From positions 1-64,000 of the forward strand of contig JAHBWD010000042.1 in NCBI GenBank assembly GCA_019637175.1: 64,000 nucleotides of DNA, given 5' to 3'. The notes under the pieces were generated by a model. It was not told the origin of the DNA. It searched no databases and saw only the letters and a list, made by a program, of their open reading frames with translations. Made by a program: the position numbers and the translations under genes. Source of the DNA: Labilithrix sp. GTDB lineage: Bacteria; Myxococcota_A; Polyangia; Polyangiales; Polyangiaceae. Below, piece after piece: positions 1-7,689 of the stretch (its first letter is position 1; each line of letters opens with the position of its first letter).

Positions 1-330
1 CGCGTCCGCGAAACGGAGGCTGACCTGGGACGTGCTCGTTCCACTTAAGGCGCTCGCGGACCCGTCACGACCGCGGGTCGCGGAGCGACCCAAACAGCAT
101 GCGGTCGGACGGGTCCGACGAGCGCCGAGTGACGAACGGGCGCGTGACCAGGTCAGCACCTCCTCGCGGTCGGCCTCGAGCGCGGCGATCCGTCCGTTCA
201 TCCCGCGCGCGCTGCGGTCGAGGTTGCGGATCTCGAGGAATACGTTCGCGAGCGTGTGGCCCTTGCGCCGGTCGTCCTCCTCGTACCGGAGGAAGTCCTT
301 GAGAAGCTGGTCGGTCTTGGGATCGGTCAT
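1..330 (-). CDS. Hypothetical acidic coiled-coil-like protein, 3' end outside the window
   Basis: On the minus strand an ATG at 330 is preceded by an AAGGA ribosome-binding site about eight bases upstream and opens a frame that runs off the left window edge. The first 60 or so residues (starting MTDPKTDQLLKDFLRYEEDD) are rich in charged residues with a heptad-like leucine pattern and look like real protein. Beyond about residue 62 the composition turns Arg/Ser/Thr-rich and resembles a wrong frame, so a frameshift or truncation near position 145 is possible. No family is recognised. Confidence 0.4.
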   Translation of the reverse strand, partial: MTDPKTDQLLKDFLRYEEDDRRKGHTLANVFLEIRNLDRSARGMNGRIAALEADREEVLTWSRARSSLGARRTRPTACCLGRSATRGRDGSASALSGTSTSQVSLRFADA

Positions 331-427
331 GCCGGCGTTCCTTGCGGGCTAAATTCATGGACTTTCATCAGAAACGGACCCGGGCTTCGTGTTGCCCCAC
401 CAAGCACCGCTCTGCTCTCATTCGAAG

Positions 428-1402
428 ATGAAATTCATCGCGCTGGGGTCGGGGTCCGCGGTGGTTGGCGTGGCCGGGGCGGTGCTGATTGCTGCCTGCA
501 CCGTGGTCGCGCCTGAGGACGCGACCGGCGGCGACGCGCCGGACGCTGGACCGAATCCGAGTCAGTCCGGCGACGCGACAACCAACGTGCCTGGCCCGGT
601 CGACTCTGGCACCGACTTGTCGACTCCGGCCCCCGACGCTTCACCGGACGTCGAAGCTGGTCCCGATTGGCCACCGGTTCCCGACGGCTTCACGCGCGTC
701 GTCCTCGCGGAGAACTGCGCTCCAGGGAGCGAACTCTTCACCGCGCACGAGGGGCTCATCGCGCCGCCTGCCACGTGCTCGTCGTGCGACGTGGACCCGA
801 CGCCGCTGACCGTGAATGAGTGCACGGTGGATGTGACCCGATACGCCAACTCGCGCGGCGGCGGCGGTTGGTACTGTTCTGGTCTTGTCGTGTCGACGTA
901 CGTCGCCTCATCGACGTGCACTCCCAATCCGTCGGTGAACTTCGATGCGTGGTCCGCCCAAACGAGTTGGGGCGAGGCGGCGGGCACCTGCAACCCTCCG
1001 ACTCCACAGACTCCCACCATCCCAGCGGTGACGTGGGTCGACACCGTCCATGGCTGTTCGTCCGCTCCGGCGGGGAAGACATGCATCTACCAAGCCGGTG
1101 ACGTCGACTGCCCAGCTAGCGACTACACATCTAAGCGCCTGCTCTTCACCGGCGTCTCCGACACGCGCGGGTGCAGCGACTGCACGGCGACGTTCGAGTC
1201 GACGTGCAGGGCGACGCTCACGAGGTGGGTCAGCACGGACTGTTCGACCAACCGCAGCGGGGATACGGGTTGCATCCCCGGCGGCGCGTACGTGAAGCTC
1301 GTGAACGTCAATCCGATCGAGGCTCGCTGTTCTGCGAGTGGCGGTGAGCCAACGGGTCAGGCGACCCAGAGCGATGCCGTGACGCTATGCTGCCCACCGT
1401 GA
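428..1402 (+). CDS. Secreted Cys-rich lipoprotein, unknown function
   Basis: A 324-residue protein. I chose the ATG at 428 rather than an in-frame ATG at 389 because it begins directly with a lipoprotein signal peptide (MKFIALGSGSAVVGVAGAV, then a VLIAAC lipobox). A low-complexity Asp/Pro/Ser/Thr linker of about 60 residues follows, then a globular part with many paired cysteines (motifs such as CSSCDVD, CSDCTATFESTC, CCPP at the C-terminus). This layout is common for myxobacterial surface lipoproteins that depend on disulfides outside the cytoplasm. It ends four bases from the stop codon of the opposing IPT/TIG fragment. Function is unknown. Confidence 0.75.
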   Translation: MKFIALGSGSAVVGVAGAVLIAACTVVAPEDATGGDAPDAGPNPSQSGDATTNVPGPVDSGTDLSTPAPDASPDVEAGPDWPPVPDGFTRVVLAENCAPGSELFTAHEGLIAPPATCSSCDVDPTPLTVNECTVDVTRYANSRGGGGWYCSGLVVSTYVASSTCTPNPSVNFDAWSAQTSWGEAAGTCNPPTPQTPTIPAVTWVDTVHGCSSAPAGKTCIYQAGDVDCPASDYTSKRLLFTGVSDTRGCSDCTATFESTCRATLTRWVSTDCSTNRSGDTGCIPGGAYVKLVNVNPIEARCSASGGEPTGQATQSDAVTLCCPP

Positions 1403-1406
1403 GCGG

Positions 1407-1700
1407 TTACGTATAGCTCCAGAGATCGCCCGTGTTCCCAGAGTCCCCGCCGGGGCCAGCGATGGTGATTTTGACGTCTGCGGCTCCGAGTGGAGGAAAG
1501 TCTCCTTCTTCGGGATTTTCGGGTGATACGCACACGAGGCGATCGTTCTCAGCGTCGTAGGTGAAATCGACGTACCGGAATCTGTGAAACCGAACACTCC
1601 GAACCGTGGGCAGGTTGGTGCCGTAGATGTACACCGTCGTTCCGCCCTCCTTCGGTCCACTCGACGGTGAAACGCTCATGATAGTAGGCGCCGGGGAGGG
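1407..1700 (-). pseudogene. 3' fragment (IPT/TIG domain) of a gene split by IS66
   Basis: Read alone this looks like a 90-residue protein starting at 1679 (MSVSPSSGPKEGGTTVYIYG), a clear IPT/TIG immunoglobulin-like fold with the usual SPSSGP and GGTTV signature. It has no ribosome-binding site. When the IS element at 1701-4196 and one copy of the 8-bp target duplication are removed, the frame joins without a break to the end of the beta-propeller fragment at 4197-5250, giving FDAPSPAPTIMSVSPSSGP across the junction. I therefore read it as the displaced C-terminal domain of that gene, not an independent gene. Confidence 0.8.
1693..1700. repeat. Target-site duplication, left copy (GGGGAGGG)
   Basis: Eight bases, GGGGAGGG, directly abut the left inverted repeat. 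The same eight bases lie at 4197-4204 against the right inverted repeat. Eight-base duplications are the norm for the IS66 family. Confidence 0.95.
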
Positions 1701-1727
1701 GTAAGTCCTCGCCGTGGCCCGTCTTGA
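1701..1727. repeat. IS66 terminal inverted repeat, left (tnpC-side)
   Basis: Begins GTAAGTCCTCGCCG and is complementary, with five mismatches over 27 positions, to 4170-4196. Its outer edge touches the target duplication. Confidence 0.9.
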
Positions 1728-1781
1728 TCGACCGGCGTATGACGGTTTTGCAAACCGTTGCCTCTCCGGATGCGCACCGGC
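1728..1781 (-). other. tRNA-Cys(GCA)-like remnant inside the IS element
   Basis: On the minus strand 1742-1758 form a perfect 5-bp stem (ACGGT/ACCGT) with the 7-base loop TTGCAAA, i.e. anticodon GCA. It is followed by CATAC and GCCGGTCGA, which match the variable loop and 5' half of the T-arm of bacterial tRNA-Cys with one T missing. The sequence stops matching exactly where the inverted repeat begins (1727). Upstream, GAGAGGCA resembles the end of a D-arm, but no proper D-stem or acceptor stem is formed. I judge it a truncated remnant, not a working tRNA. Confidence 0.55.
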
Positions 1782-1847
1782 TCGAGAGTTGAACTCGAGG
1801 CCTACGGTTTACGAAACCGTTGCTCTACGTCGGGGCTAAGTCGTGCG
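1775..1847 (-). other. tRNA-Thr(CGT)-like segment overlapping the end of tnpC
   Basis: On the minus strand 1804-1820 form a 5-bp anticodon stem with loop TTCGTAA (anticodon CGT). A 5-base variable region AGGCC (1799-1803) and a perfect T-arm at 1782-1798 (TCGAG-TTCAACT-CTCGA) follow. The 17-5-17 spacing is canonical for a tRNA 3' half. Upstream, TTAGC...TAGAGCA (inside the last tnpC codons) resembles a shortened D-arm, but the acceptor stem does not pair well and there is no CCA. The tnpC codons for EQRFRKP and its TAG stop lie inside this segment, so coding and tRNA-like sequence coincide. Confidence 0.55.
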
Positions 1848-3316
1848 ATCTCGTGCGGAAGCAGTGGCTCGGCGCCTGCGAGCGCGCTCTCCGCGGCGTG
1901 GCGGAGGAAGTCCGCTGGTTCGATCGCTGCGAGCTTCGCTGACTCGATGAGAGAGTAGAAGAGCGCGGCGACTTCGGTGCCACGCCGCGAGCGCGAGCCA
2001 TAGTGATTCTTCCGTCCGAGAACGACGCCGCGAAGCGCGCGCTCGGCGCCATTGTTGTCGAGCGGGACGTCCGGATGCTCGAGGAAGAGCGTCGCGCGCG
2101 ACCAGCGGTTCGACATGTACTCGATCGCCTTCGCGAGACGACTGCCGGGCGTGCACTGCGCGCCGACGCACCACGCTTGGATGCGAGCGAGGACGCAACG
2201 TGATTCGGTCGTGCGAAGGTGCTGCCGGACGGCGTCGCCGCCGGGTCCAGGTGGCGCGCGGTCGTCGATGGCGTAGAGTTCGCGGATGAGCGCGAGGATC
2301 TGCTCCGTCTCCTTTGGGAAGGCGGACTCGCAGTCGACGAACTTTCGGCGGATGTGCGCCCAGCACTGCGCGACGCGCAAACTCAGCATCCGCTTCTCGA
2401 GCCCGTCGTAGACACCGTAGCCGTCGGTGACGGCGATGCCCTTGAATCCTGCGAGCAGAGACTTCCCCGCTTCGAGACCGCGCGTGTCGTGAATCTCGTA
2501 GTACGCACCTTTCGGGCACGCCATCGTCCACGCATGCCAGCGCGCACTCGCGACGTCCTTGCCGAGCAAGGGCCACGGCGTCTCGTCGACGAACAGCACG
2601 GGCTCGTCGAGGAGCTCCGCGCCGAGTCGGTCGTAGGCCGGCCAGAGCACCCGCGCGAGCGCTTCGATCTGGTCGTAGAGCGTCTGCGAGTCAACGACGA
2701 GGCCCTCGCGCTTCATGATCTTCACCTGCCGCTCGAGCGGCAGGTGGTCGGCGTACTTCGAGATCGCGACGGCGATCGCGAACGCGAGGCTGTAACGACC
2801 GCCGGGGACGAGGCGCGGCGGCATGGGTGCCGTCTCGACGCACGCGCCGCATCGGCAGCGATACTTCTTCCGCACGTGCTTCATCAACACGAACTCGCGC
2901 GCGAGGACGTCAATCTCCTCGCTCTCCTCGCTGAGGTCGCCCATCTCCTCGAGCGTGCCGTTGCACGTCGAGCACGTGCGGTCGGCCGCGTCGAGCGCGT
3001 GCGTCTCGACGACGAGGCGAAGCTCCCTCTGCTCGCGCGGACCGTGCCCCCGCTGCGGAGCGCGCTCCTTCGGCTCGGCATCGCTACCTCGACGCTCGGA
3101 GCTCTGGCCGAAGAGCATCCGATTCTTCTTCTCGAGCTCGGCCTGCAGTGCCTCGATCTCGATCTGGAGCGCGACGCGGTCGTTGCCCTGCGCCGCGAGC
3201 AGCGCGCGCGTCAGCTCCGTCACCCGCGCGGTGAGGCGACGATTCTCGGCCTCGAGCAGCGCGACGGCCTGCCGGAGGATCTCGGGATCGTTCTCGCGCT
3301 CGAGGTCGATGGCCAC
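1802..3316 (-). CDS. tnpC: IS66-family transposase TnpC
   Basis: A 504-residue DDE transposase of normal IS66 length. The N-terminus is a leucine-zipper-like coiled coil (residues 15-65). A Cys-rich zinc-binding region follows (C115/C118 and C154/C156/C159), then the catalytic core with D244 in FVDETPW, D298 in VTDGYGVY and E425 in NNGAERALRG. It catalyses cut and strand transfer of the element together with TnpA and TnpB. The last codons run into tRNA-like sequence. Confidence 0.95.
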   Translation of the reverse strand: MAIDLERENDPEILRQAVALLEAENRRLTARVTELTRALLAAQGNDRVALQIEIEALQAELEKKNRMLFGQSSERRGSDAEPKERAPQRGHGPREQRELRLVVETHALDAADRTCSTCNGTLEEMGDLSEESEEIDVLAREFVLMKHVRKKYRCRCGACVETAPMPPRLVPGGRYSLAFAIAVAISKYADHLPLERQVKIMKREGLVVDSQTLYDQIEALARVLWPAYDRLGAELLDEPVLFVDETPWPLLGKDVASARWHAWTMACPKGAYYEIHDTRGLEAGKSLLAGFKGIAVTDGYGVYDGLEKRMLSLRVAQCWAHIRRKFVDCESAFPKETEQILALIRELYAIDDRAPPGPGGDAVRQHLRTTESRCVLARIQAWCVGAQCTPGSRLAKAIEYMSNRWSRATLFLEHPDVPLDNNGAERALRGVVLGRKNHYGSRSRRGTEVAALFYSLIESAKLAAIEPADFLRHAAESALAGAEPLLPHEIARLSPDVEQRFRKP

Positions 3317-3397
3317 GCACGCATCGTTATGGTCGAGCGCGATCGCTCGCGCAACGGTCGACGGCGCGTGAGATCCAACGGAGACGCGCGTCGCGTC

Positions 3398-3778
3398 TCA
3401 GGTGAACGAGACGCGACGCTCGTCGGGCTTCCACGCTGGCGGGCTGAGCGCGACGCGGCCCACGAGCTCGCTTCCCTCGAGGAAGAGCGCCAGCTCGCTC
3501 GTCGTCCACTCGAGCACACGTGCTTTCTTGTTGAGCGCCCACGGCGCCGCGAATCGGCCCTTCTCGAGGCGCTTCGCGAGCACGCAGAGTCCCGTGCCGT
3601 CCCAGAACAGGACCTTCGCGCGGCGACGGTCCTTGCCGACGAAAAGGTAGAGGGCGCCGTCAAGGACGTCGCGCTCGACGTGCTCGCGGACGACGGCGCT
3701 GAGCGTATCGAAGCTCTTGCGCATGTCGACCGCGGCGGCGAACGCGAATACCTGGACGCGACGTCCGAGTCCGATCAC
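3398..3778 (-). CDS. tnpB: IS66 accessory protein TnpB (IS66 Orf2 family)
   Basis: A 126-residue protein with the family hallmark VDMRKSFDTLSAVV near the N-terminus and a conserved KVLFWDGTGLCVLAKRLE segment. I place the start at the GTG at 3778, where it overlaps the tnpA stop as GTGA, which implies translational coupling. A longer frame starting at 3802 would lie mostly inside tnpA. TnpB is required for IS66 transposition but its biochemical role is not established. Confidence 0.9.
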   Translation of the reverse strand: MIGLGRRVQVFAFAAAVDMRKSFDTLSAVVREHVERDVLDGALYLFVGKDRRRAKVLFWDGTGLCVLAKRLEKGRFAAPWALNKKARVLEWTTSELALFLEGSELVGRVALSPPAWKPDERRVSFT

Positions 3779-4137
3779 CCGCACCTCGCGACGAGCGTAC
3801 ACAGCGTCTCGACGTCGAGTCCCTCGATGCGCAGGCCGCTCGGCGTGAGCACCACCGCACCATCAAAGTTCGAAGGCGACCTCGCATCATCGACGATACG
3901 AACCGGTACGAGCGCACGCGCGGTCGTCACCGCCGTCGCGAGCCAGCGCTCCACCGTGCGCTCGTGGAGCCCGAGCTCCCCGGCGATGTCGAGCACGCGA
4001 ACACCTTCGGCAGCCCGCCGCTGCGCGTACGCGAGCGCACGCGCACGCAACACCGCTCCGATCCGACCTTGCCGACTGCGACGCGCGCCCAGCTCACGCC
4101 GGAGCTCTTCAACCTCGCTCGATGACCGTCTCTTCAT
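3775..4137 (-). CDS. tnpA: IS66 protein TnpA, HTH DNA-binding
   Basis: A 120-residue first gene of the element. A charged N-terminal segment is followed by a helix-turn-helix (about residues 45-68, VRVLDIAGELGLHERTVERW) as in other IS66/IS3-like TnpA proteins. It starts 33 bp inside the right inverted repeat and its stop overlaps the tnpB start by four bases. It probably binds the element ends. Confidence 0.85.
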   Translation of the reverse strand: MKRRSSSEVEELRRELGARRSRQGRIGAVLRARALAYAQRRAAEGVRVLDIAGELGLHERTVERWLATAVTTARALVPVRIVDDARSPSNFDGAVVLTPSGLRIEGLDVETLCTLVARCG

Positions 4138-4169
4138 GCAATCGAGGCGAGCGAACCCTGCGGCTCATG

Positions 4170-4196
4170 TCACGACGGGGCGCGGCGAGGATGTAC
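4170..4196. repeat. IS66 terminal inverted repeat, right (tnpA-side)
   Basis: Read on the minus strand it begins GTACATCCTCGCCG and matches the left repeat at 22 of 27 positions. It is followed directly by the duplicated GGGGAGGG at 4197-4204. Confidence 0.9.
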
Positions 4197-4204
4197 GGGG
4201 AGGG
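4197..4204. repeat. Target-site duplication, right copy (GGGGAGGG)
   Basis: Identical to 1693-1700 and adjacent to the right inverted repeat. Confidence 0.95.
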
Positions 4205-5250
4205 CGCGTCGAAGCGTCCGATCTCCCAGACCTCGCGATCGAAGGCGCTGCCCGTGACGCGAACGATGCGGCCCTTGTGCACGCAGGCTCCGTCTGCGTG
4301 CGAACCGCTATCGTAGGTTCCCCAAAGGGTTCTGCCGTCGTTGTTTTCGAAGGGCGCCCACGTCACCCCGTCGTCGTCGCTCACGGCGATGTTGCGCGTG
4401 TGGCCTTCCCACTGCGAAAGGCCGTTGAGCACCCAGAGTCTGCCGCCCAACGCCCAACGAGAAGCAGTTGTGCCATCCGTGTCCAGGCTCCTCTTCGCCG
4501 AAACGTGGCCACCGCGCGTGACCGTCGGGGAGCACCTCGGTCCACATCGCGCCGTCGAAGGTCCAGATGCCATCATAGAACGATGGCATCCCCCCATTGA
4601 GGAACCCGCCGAGCAGATACAGTTTGCCGCGGTGGACGATGAGACTTCACGCGCCGCCGGAGCGTGCCGTCCACGGCGCTTCGGCGAGCTCCGTGAACGT
4701 CGCGCCATTGTCGTCTGACACCCACACATCGGCTAGGCCGGTCGCTTCGTCGAGGGCGTTCGTTTGGTCGCCGCAGACGTAGATCTTCCCCTGGTAGCTC
4801 TGCGCCATCGCGAGCGTGCGCGATCCGAACGCCGAGCTCGCCGCGATGCGCTCCCACGTCTCGCCGTCCGCGGTGCGCCAGACCTGCGAGTGCATGTTCT
4901 CGTAGTCGCCACCGATGACGTAGTAGTGCGCGCCGTGCCGGAAGTGCATCGTGCACCGGCGGCGGCCGCGCTCCCGGTCCGCACGTCGGCGGATCGTCGT
5001 CATGCTCGAGGAGCAGCGTCCACGTGACCCCATCGTCGTCGGAGACGAAGACCTCGTTGGTCGTCGGTGCGTGTTCCGGGCCCCACCCGAACGGCGTGCC
5101 CCATCCGCCGAAGAGCACGAGACGGCTCGGATTGCTCGGGGAGACGAAGAGCACCGCGCCGTCGCGCGGGCTGATCGCCGAACGGAAGCCGACGATGCGC
5201 TGGCGCCACGGCAGATGGCCCGGACGCGTGTGCTTGGCGAACGGGATCAT
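4197..5250 (-). pseudogene. 5' part of a decayed kelch/BNR-like beta-propeller gene, interrupted by IS66
   Basis: The minus strand encodes repeated propeller blades: LVLFGGWGTPFG, VSDDDGVTWTLLLEHDD, YYVIGGDYENMHSQVWRTAD, GKIYVCGDQTNALDE, LYLLGGFLNGG, RLWVLNGLSQWEGHT and VSDDDGVTWAPF. The blades lie in three frames. There is a shift near 4965-4990, an in-frame TGA at 4647-4649 (probably a former Trp codon, as coding resumes in the same frame), and another shift near 4470. The C-terminal frame (REVWEIGRFDAPSP) continues in frame into the IPT/TIG fragment at 1407-1692 once the IS is removed. The likely start is the ATG at 5250 (MIPFAKHTRPGHLPW). The original protein was probably a secreted or surface propeller; sequencing errors could mimic the frameshifts but not the IS. 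Confidence 0.8.
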
Positions 5251-5254
5251 CAGG

Positions 5255-5489
5255 TCACGCCGAGGTCGTCCGAGCGTTGAGGTAGGCCTTGAGGCCGGTG
5301 AGGTCTGCACCGGCGATCACGCCGTCGAAGACGCCGGCCTCCGCGAACTTGCCGTTCAGCTTGCCGACGCCAGCGACGCCGAGGCCGAGTGCAAAGCCGT
5401 TGGTCGACCCGGCGAAGATCGAAGGCCCGGTCGCTGCAGGGGTGGTGAGATCACCGACGTAGATCTTGGCTGCGTCTCCCGCTCCGGTG
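5255..5489 (-). pseudogene. 3' fragment of a LamG/concanavalin-A-like domain gene
   Basis: The frame encoding AKIYVGDLTTPAATGPSIFA and ending GADLTGLKAYLNARTTSA is typical of the last strands of a LamG-type jelly-roll domain. There is no start codon of its own with a ribosome-binding site; the frame emerges from inside the clamp-like fragment at about 5489. The stop at 5255 lies four bases before the start of the decayed propeller gene. I read it as the tail of a larger gene joined by a deletion. Confidence 0.5.
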
Positions 5490-5738
5490 CCCGTTCGTCG
5501 CGAACGCGTAGACGCGCTCCGGCGAGAGCGACTGGATCCAGACGCAGCGCAGGTGCGCGCGCGTTTCGTCCGTGCTCGCCGCGTGGCGCAGCGCGGAGAA
5601 GGCCGCCCGCAGATCTGCCGCCGGGAGCGCAACCTCGATGCGCGCCGCAGCGCGGGAGGACGTCGTCGGCGTGGGCTTCGCGTTGCGCGCGGCCGGTTTG
5701 CGAGAGGCGGGCTTGCGAGTCGTTCTCTTGGCGGACAT
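5451..5738 (-). pseudogene. Truncated DNA sliding-clamp-like (DnaN-like) N-terminal fragment
   Basis: The start at 5738 is well supported by an AAGGAGA ribosome-binding site seven bases upstream. A basic Ala/Lys/Arg-rich leader (MSAKRTTRKPASRK...) is followed by IEVALPAADLRAAFSALRHA, STDETRAHLRCVWI and VYAFATNGHR, which resembles the first domain of beta-clamp-type proteins (pattern ...DETR.HL...V...ATDGHR). After ATNGHR, similarity stops and 15 unrelated residues lead to a stop, while the LamG tail begins in another frame at the same point. A full clamp is about 370 residues; this is 95. It may derive from a phage or mobile element. Confidence 0.45.
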
Positions 5739-5940
5739 CAGACGTCTCCTTCCTTGTCCGATCGAGGTGCTTCGCTGGCGCGCGCGGAGCGTCATCGGCG
5801 GTACCGAACCAACAGCCGCGAGCGACCTCCGAGGGTCGTGGCAAGGCCACAGCGTCCGAGTGGGTGAAGACTGGGTGAAGCCGCGGCGACAAGTGGCCGT
5901 CGGCAGACAGCCATCTCAAGCCTAACTTCCAGTCCTGGTA

Positions 5941-6020
5941 GCCCCTCTCGGACTCGAACCGAGATGCTCTTCCGAGCCAGAGATTTTAAGTCTCCTGCGT
6001 ATGCCATTCCGCCAAGGGGC
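5941..6020 (-). tRNA. tRNA-Leu (anticodon UAA)
   Basis: The minus strand shows a full cloverleaf. A 7-bp acceptor (GCCCCTT/GAGGGGC), a D-arm with GGCGGAATGGCATACGC, an anticodon stem GAGA/TCTC with loop CTTAAAA (anticodon TAA), a long variable arm (TGGCTCGGAAGAGCAT) typical of class II tRNAs, and a T-arm CTCGG-TTCGAGT-CCGAG are all present. It is followed by TACC. It borders the decayed patch to its left. Confidence 0.95.
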
Positions 6021-6088
6021 CGTGATTTACCGCTCCCCATCGTAGCGGATTTCAAGGCTCTTCCGTCGCGGGGCCGCTTTGGCGGACA

Positions 6089-6607
6089 ATGACGGCGATG
6101 CGATCTCGCACGCTCGTCTTCCTCGCCGGCGCCGCCGGAGCTCTCTTCTGCAGCGCGAGCGCGCGCGCAGACGAGTCGATCATCAAGAACCCCGGCGATC
6201 ACCCGCCGTACCGCTTCGAGGCCGAGCCTCACGGCCTGCTCGGCTTCGGCGGGCCCTTCCGCGACGCCTCCGACTTCGGCGCCGGCTTTCGAGGCACCGT
6301 CATCATCGTCGACAACGGCTTCGTCAAGACGATCAACAACAGCGTCGGCATCGGCTTCGGCGGCGACATCTACTTCCGCCGCGGCACCTTCTACGTGCCC
6401 GTCGTGATGCAGTGGAACTTCTGGCTCTCGCCCCACTGGTCGGTCTTCGGCGAGCCGGGCTTCGGCATCGCGGCCAACGCCTTCCGCGACCGGGTCGCGC
6501 ACCCGACCTTCTACATGGGCGGCCGATACCACTTCAACGACAAGGTCTCCCTCACGATCCGGCTCGGTTATCCCTCGATCTCCGTCGGCGCGTCCTTCTT
6601 CCTCTAA
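6089..6607 (+). CDS. Secreted outer-membrane beta-barrel-like protein
   Basis: A 172-residue protein with an N-terminal signal peptide ending AARADE-like (LCSASARADES; AxA cleavage). The mature part alternates polar and aromatic residues (FYVPVVMQWNFWLSPHWSVF, FYMGGRYHFNDKVSLTIRLG) and ends in phenylalanine followed by leucine (GASFFL), as expected of a small outer-membrane barrel. ATGs at 6089 and 6098 are both possible starts. No specific function is recognised. Confidence 0.65.
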   Translation: MTAMRSRTLVFLAGAAGALFCSASARADESIIKNPGDHPPYRFEAEPHGLLGFGGPFRDASDFGAGFRGTVIIVDNGFVKTINNSVGIGFGGDIYFRRGTFYVPVVMQWNFWLSPHWSVFGEPGFGIAANAFRDRVAHPTFYMGGRYHFNDKVSLTIRLGYPSISVGASFFL

Positions 6608-6652
6608 AGAAGCCTCGAAAGCGCCTCGTGCGGCGTAGCGCGGAGCGAGACC

Positions 6653-7681
6653 GTGGCTATGATCCCACGATTGGATTCTCACGTCCGCCAGCCGGGTTTT
6701 CGCCTCAACCTCCCAACCCAGCATTCAGCCGGCCCGCGGGGCCAGGCCGTCGACCTGAGAGCCGCCTACACGCTGGCGCGCGGCGTGGCCCGGCTCCAGC
6801 CCGAAGAGACGCGCAGCCGCCCCGGGCATCGGCTCGTGTGGGTGCGCGGCGCGTCGTTCGCTTGCACGACGCTCGCCGCCGCCGATGACGCGTTCGCCGT
6901 CATCGGCCGCCACTCGCAGTGCAACGTCGTCTTGGCCGAAGATCCGCACGTCGCGCTGCGTCATGTGCTCGTCCGATCGATCGCCCTCCCGGCCGGCGGC
7001 GTCGCGCTCCGCGTCTTCGATTTGCACACCGGCAGCGGCTTCACGCTCCCGAACGGCGTCCGTCACACCTCGATCTTCGCCGAAGGGCCCATCGCCTTCG
7101 CCGTCGGACAGTACGCGGTCGTCGCGCTCCCGACGGAGGCGAGCGGCGACGAGCTGCCCGGCGAGATGCCGTCGCCCGTCGTCGAGACGCCGCACGAGGT
7201 GCGCGAGCAGCTCGAGGCGCTCGCCCTCGCGATGTCGCCGTATCGCGCGAACGCGCGCCCGCTCAACCGCAGCTCGCGCATCACGTTGATGCCGAACCCC
7301 GTCATGGTCGGCGAGCCGATGCCGGCGAGCCTCGGGCGGCTCGCCTCGGGCGGTCGGTACGGGCTCACGTTGATGCGCAAAGGGCGCTCGGCGACCGTCA
7401 CGCTCGCCGACATCGACCTCGCGTGCGGCGTCGTGATCGGTCGGTCCGAGAAGTGTCACTCCGAGCTGCTCCGGCGGATCACCGACGAGAACACCTCGCG
7501 CGTGCACGTGCTCGTGCTGCGCGAAGGCGCGAGCGTCAACGCCTACGATCTGGCGTCGACGCACGGCACGTATCACCACGCCGTGTACGCGCGCCGCGTC
7601 GCCCTGCCCGACACCGGCGCGCTGCTCACGCTCGGCCGCGGCGACGACGCCGTGCAGCTGCACTGGCACGCGCGCGGCTGA
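6653..7681 (+). CDS. Double FHA-domain protein
   Basis: A 342-residue cytoplasmic protein with two forkhead-associated domains. The first carries FAVIGRHSQCNVVL...VALRHVLV and the second GVVIGRSEKCHSEL...TSRVHVLVL and AYDLASTHGTYHHA, i.e. the GR, SxxH and STxGT elements of phosphothreonine-binding FHA folds. The first domain has R-H where S-R-x-H is usual, so its phosphopeptide binding may be weak. Such proteins act as readers of the Ser/Thr kinases that are frequent in this genome. Confidence 0.85.
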   Translation: MAMIPRLDSHVRQPGFRLNLPTQHSAGPRGQAVDLRAAYTLARGVARLQPEETRSRPGHRLVWVRGASFACTTLAAADDAFAVIGRHSQCNVVLAEDPHVALRHVLVRSIALPAGGVALRVFDLHTGSGFTLPNGVRHTSIFAEGPIAFAVGQYAVVALPTEASGDELPGEMPSPVVETPHEVREQLEALALAMSPYRANARPLNRSSRITLMPNPVMVGEPMPASLGRLASGGRYGLTLMRKGRSATVTLADIDLACGVVIGRSEKCHSELLRRITDENTSRVHVLVLREGASVNAYDLASTHGTYHHAVYARRVALPDTGALLTLGRGDDAVQLHWHARG

Positions 7682-7689
7682 TCCTCGCG

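Larger units (their letters stand above)
1701..4196 (-). mobile_element. IS66-family insertion sequence, 2496 bp, apparently complete
   Basis: The element has tnpA, tnpB and tnpC in the usual IS66 order on the minus strand. Its ends are 27-bp imperfect inverted repeats at 1701-1727 and 4170-4196 (22 of 27 positions match; both begin GTA and share the core CCTCGCCG). It is flanked by a perfect 8-bp direct repeat. All three frames look intact, so the element may still be active or have moved recently. It interrupts a beta-propeller/IPT gene. Unusually, about 75 bp between the tnpC stop and the left end carry tRNA-derived sequence (see 1728-1847). Confidence 0.95.

Noticed and set aside
1711..1781. 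A complete functional tRNA-Cys inside the IS
   Set aside because: The T-arm is cut at the inverted repeat and neither a D-stem nor a proper acceptor stem forms, so only a remnant is supported.
2219..4600. 793-residue plus-strand frame across the IS element
   Set aside because: It is the shadow of tnpC/tnpB/tnpA; composition is Arg/Ala/Leu-rich without domains, while the minus-strand genes are textbook IS66.
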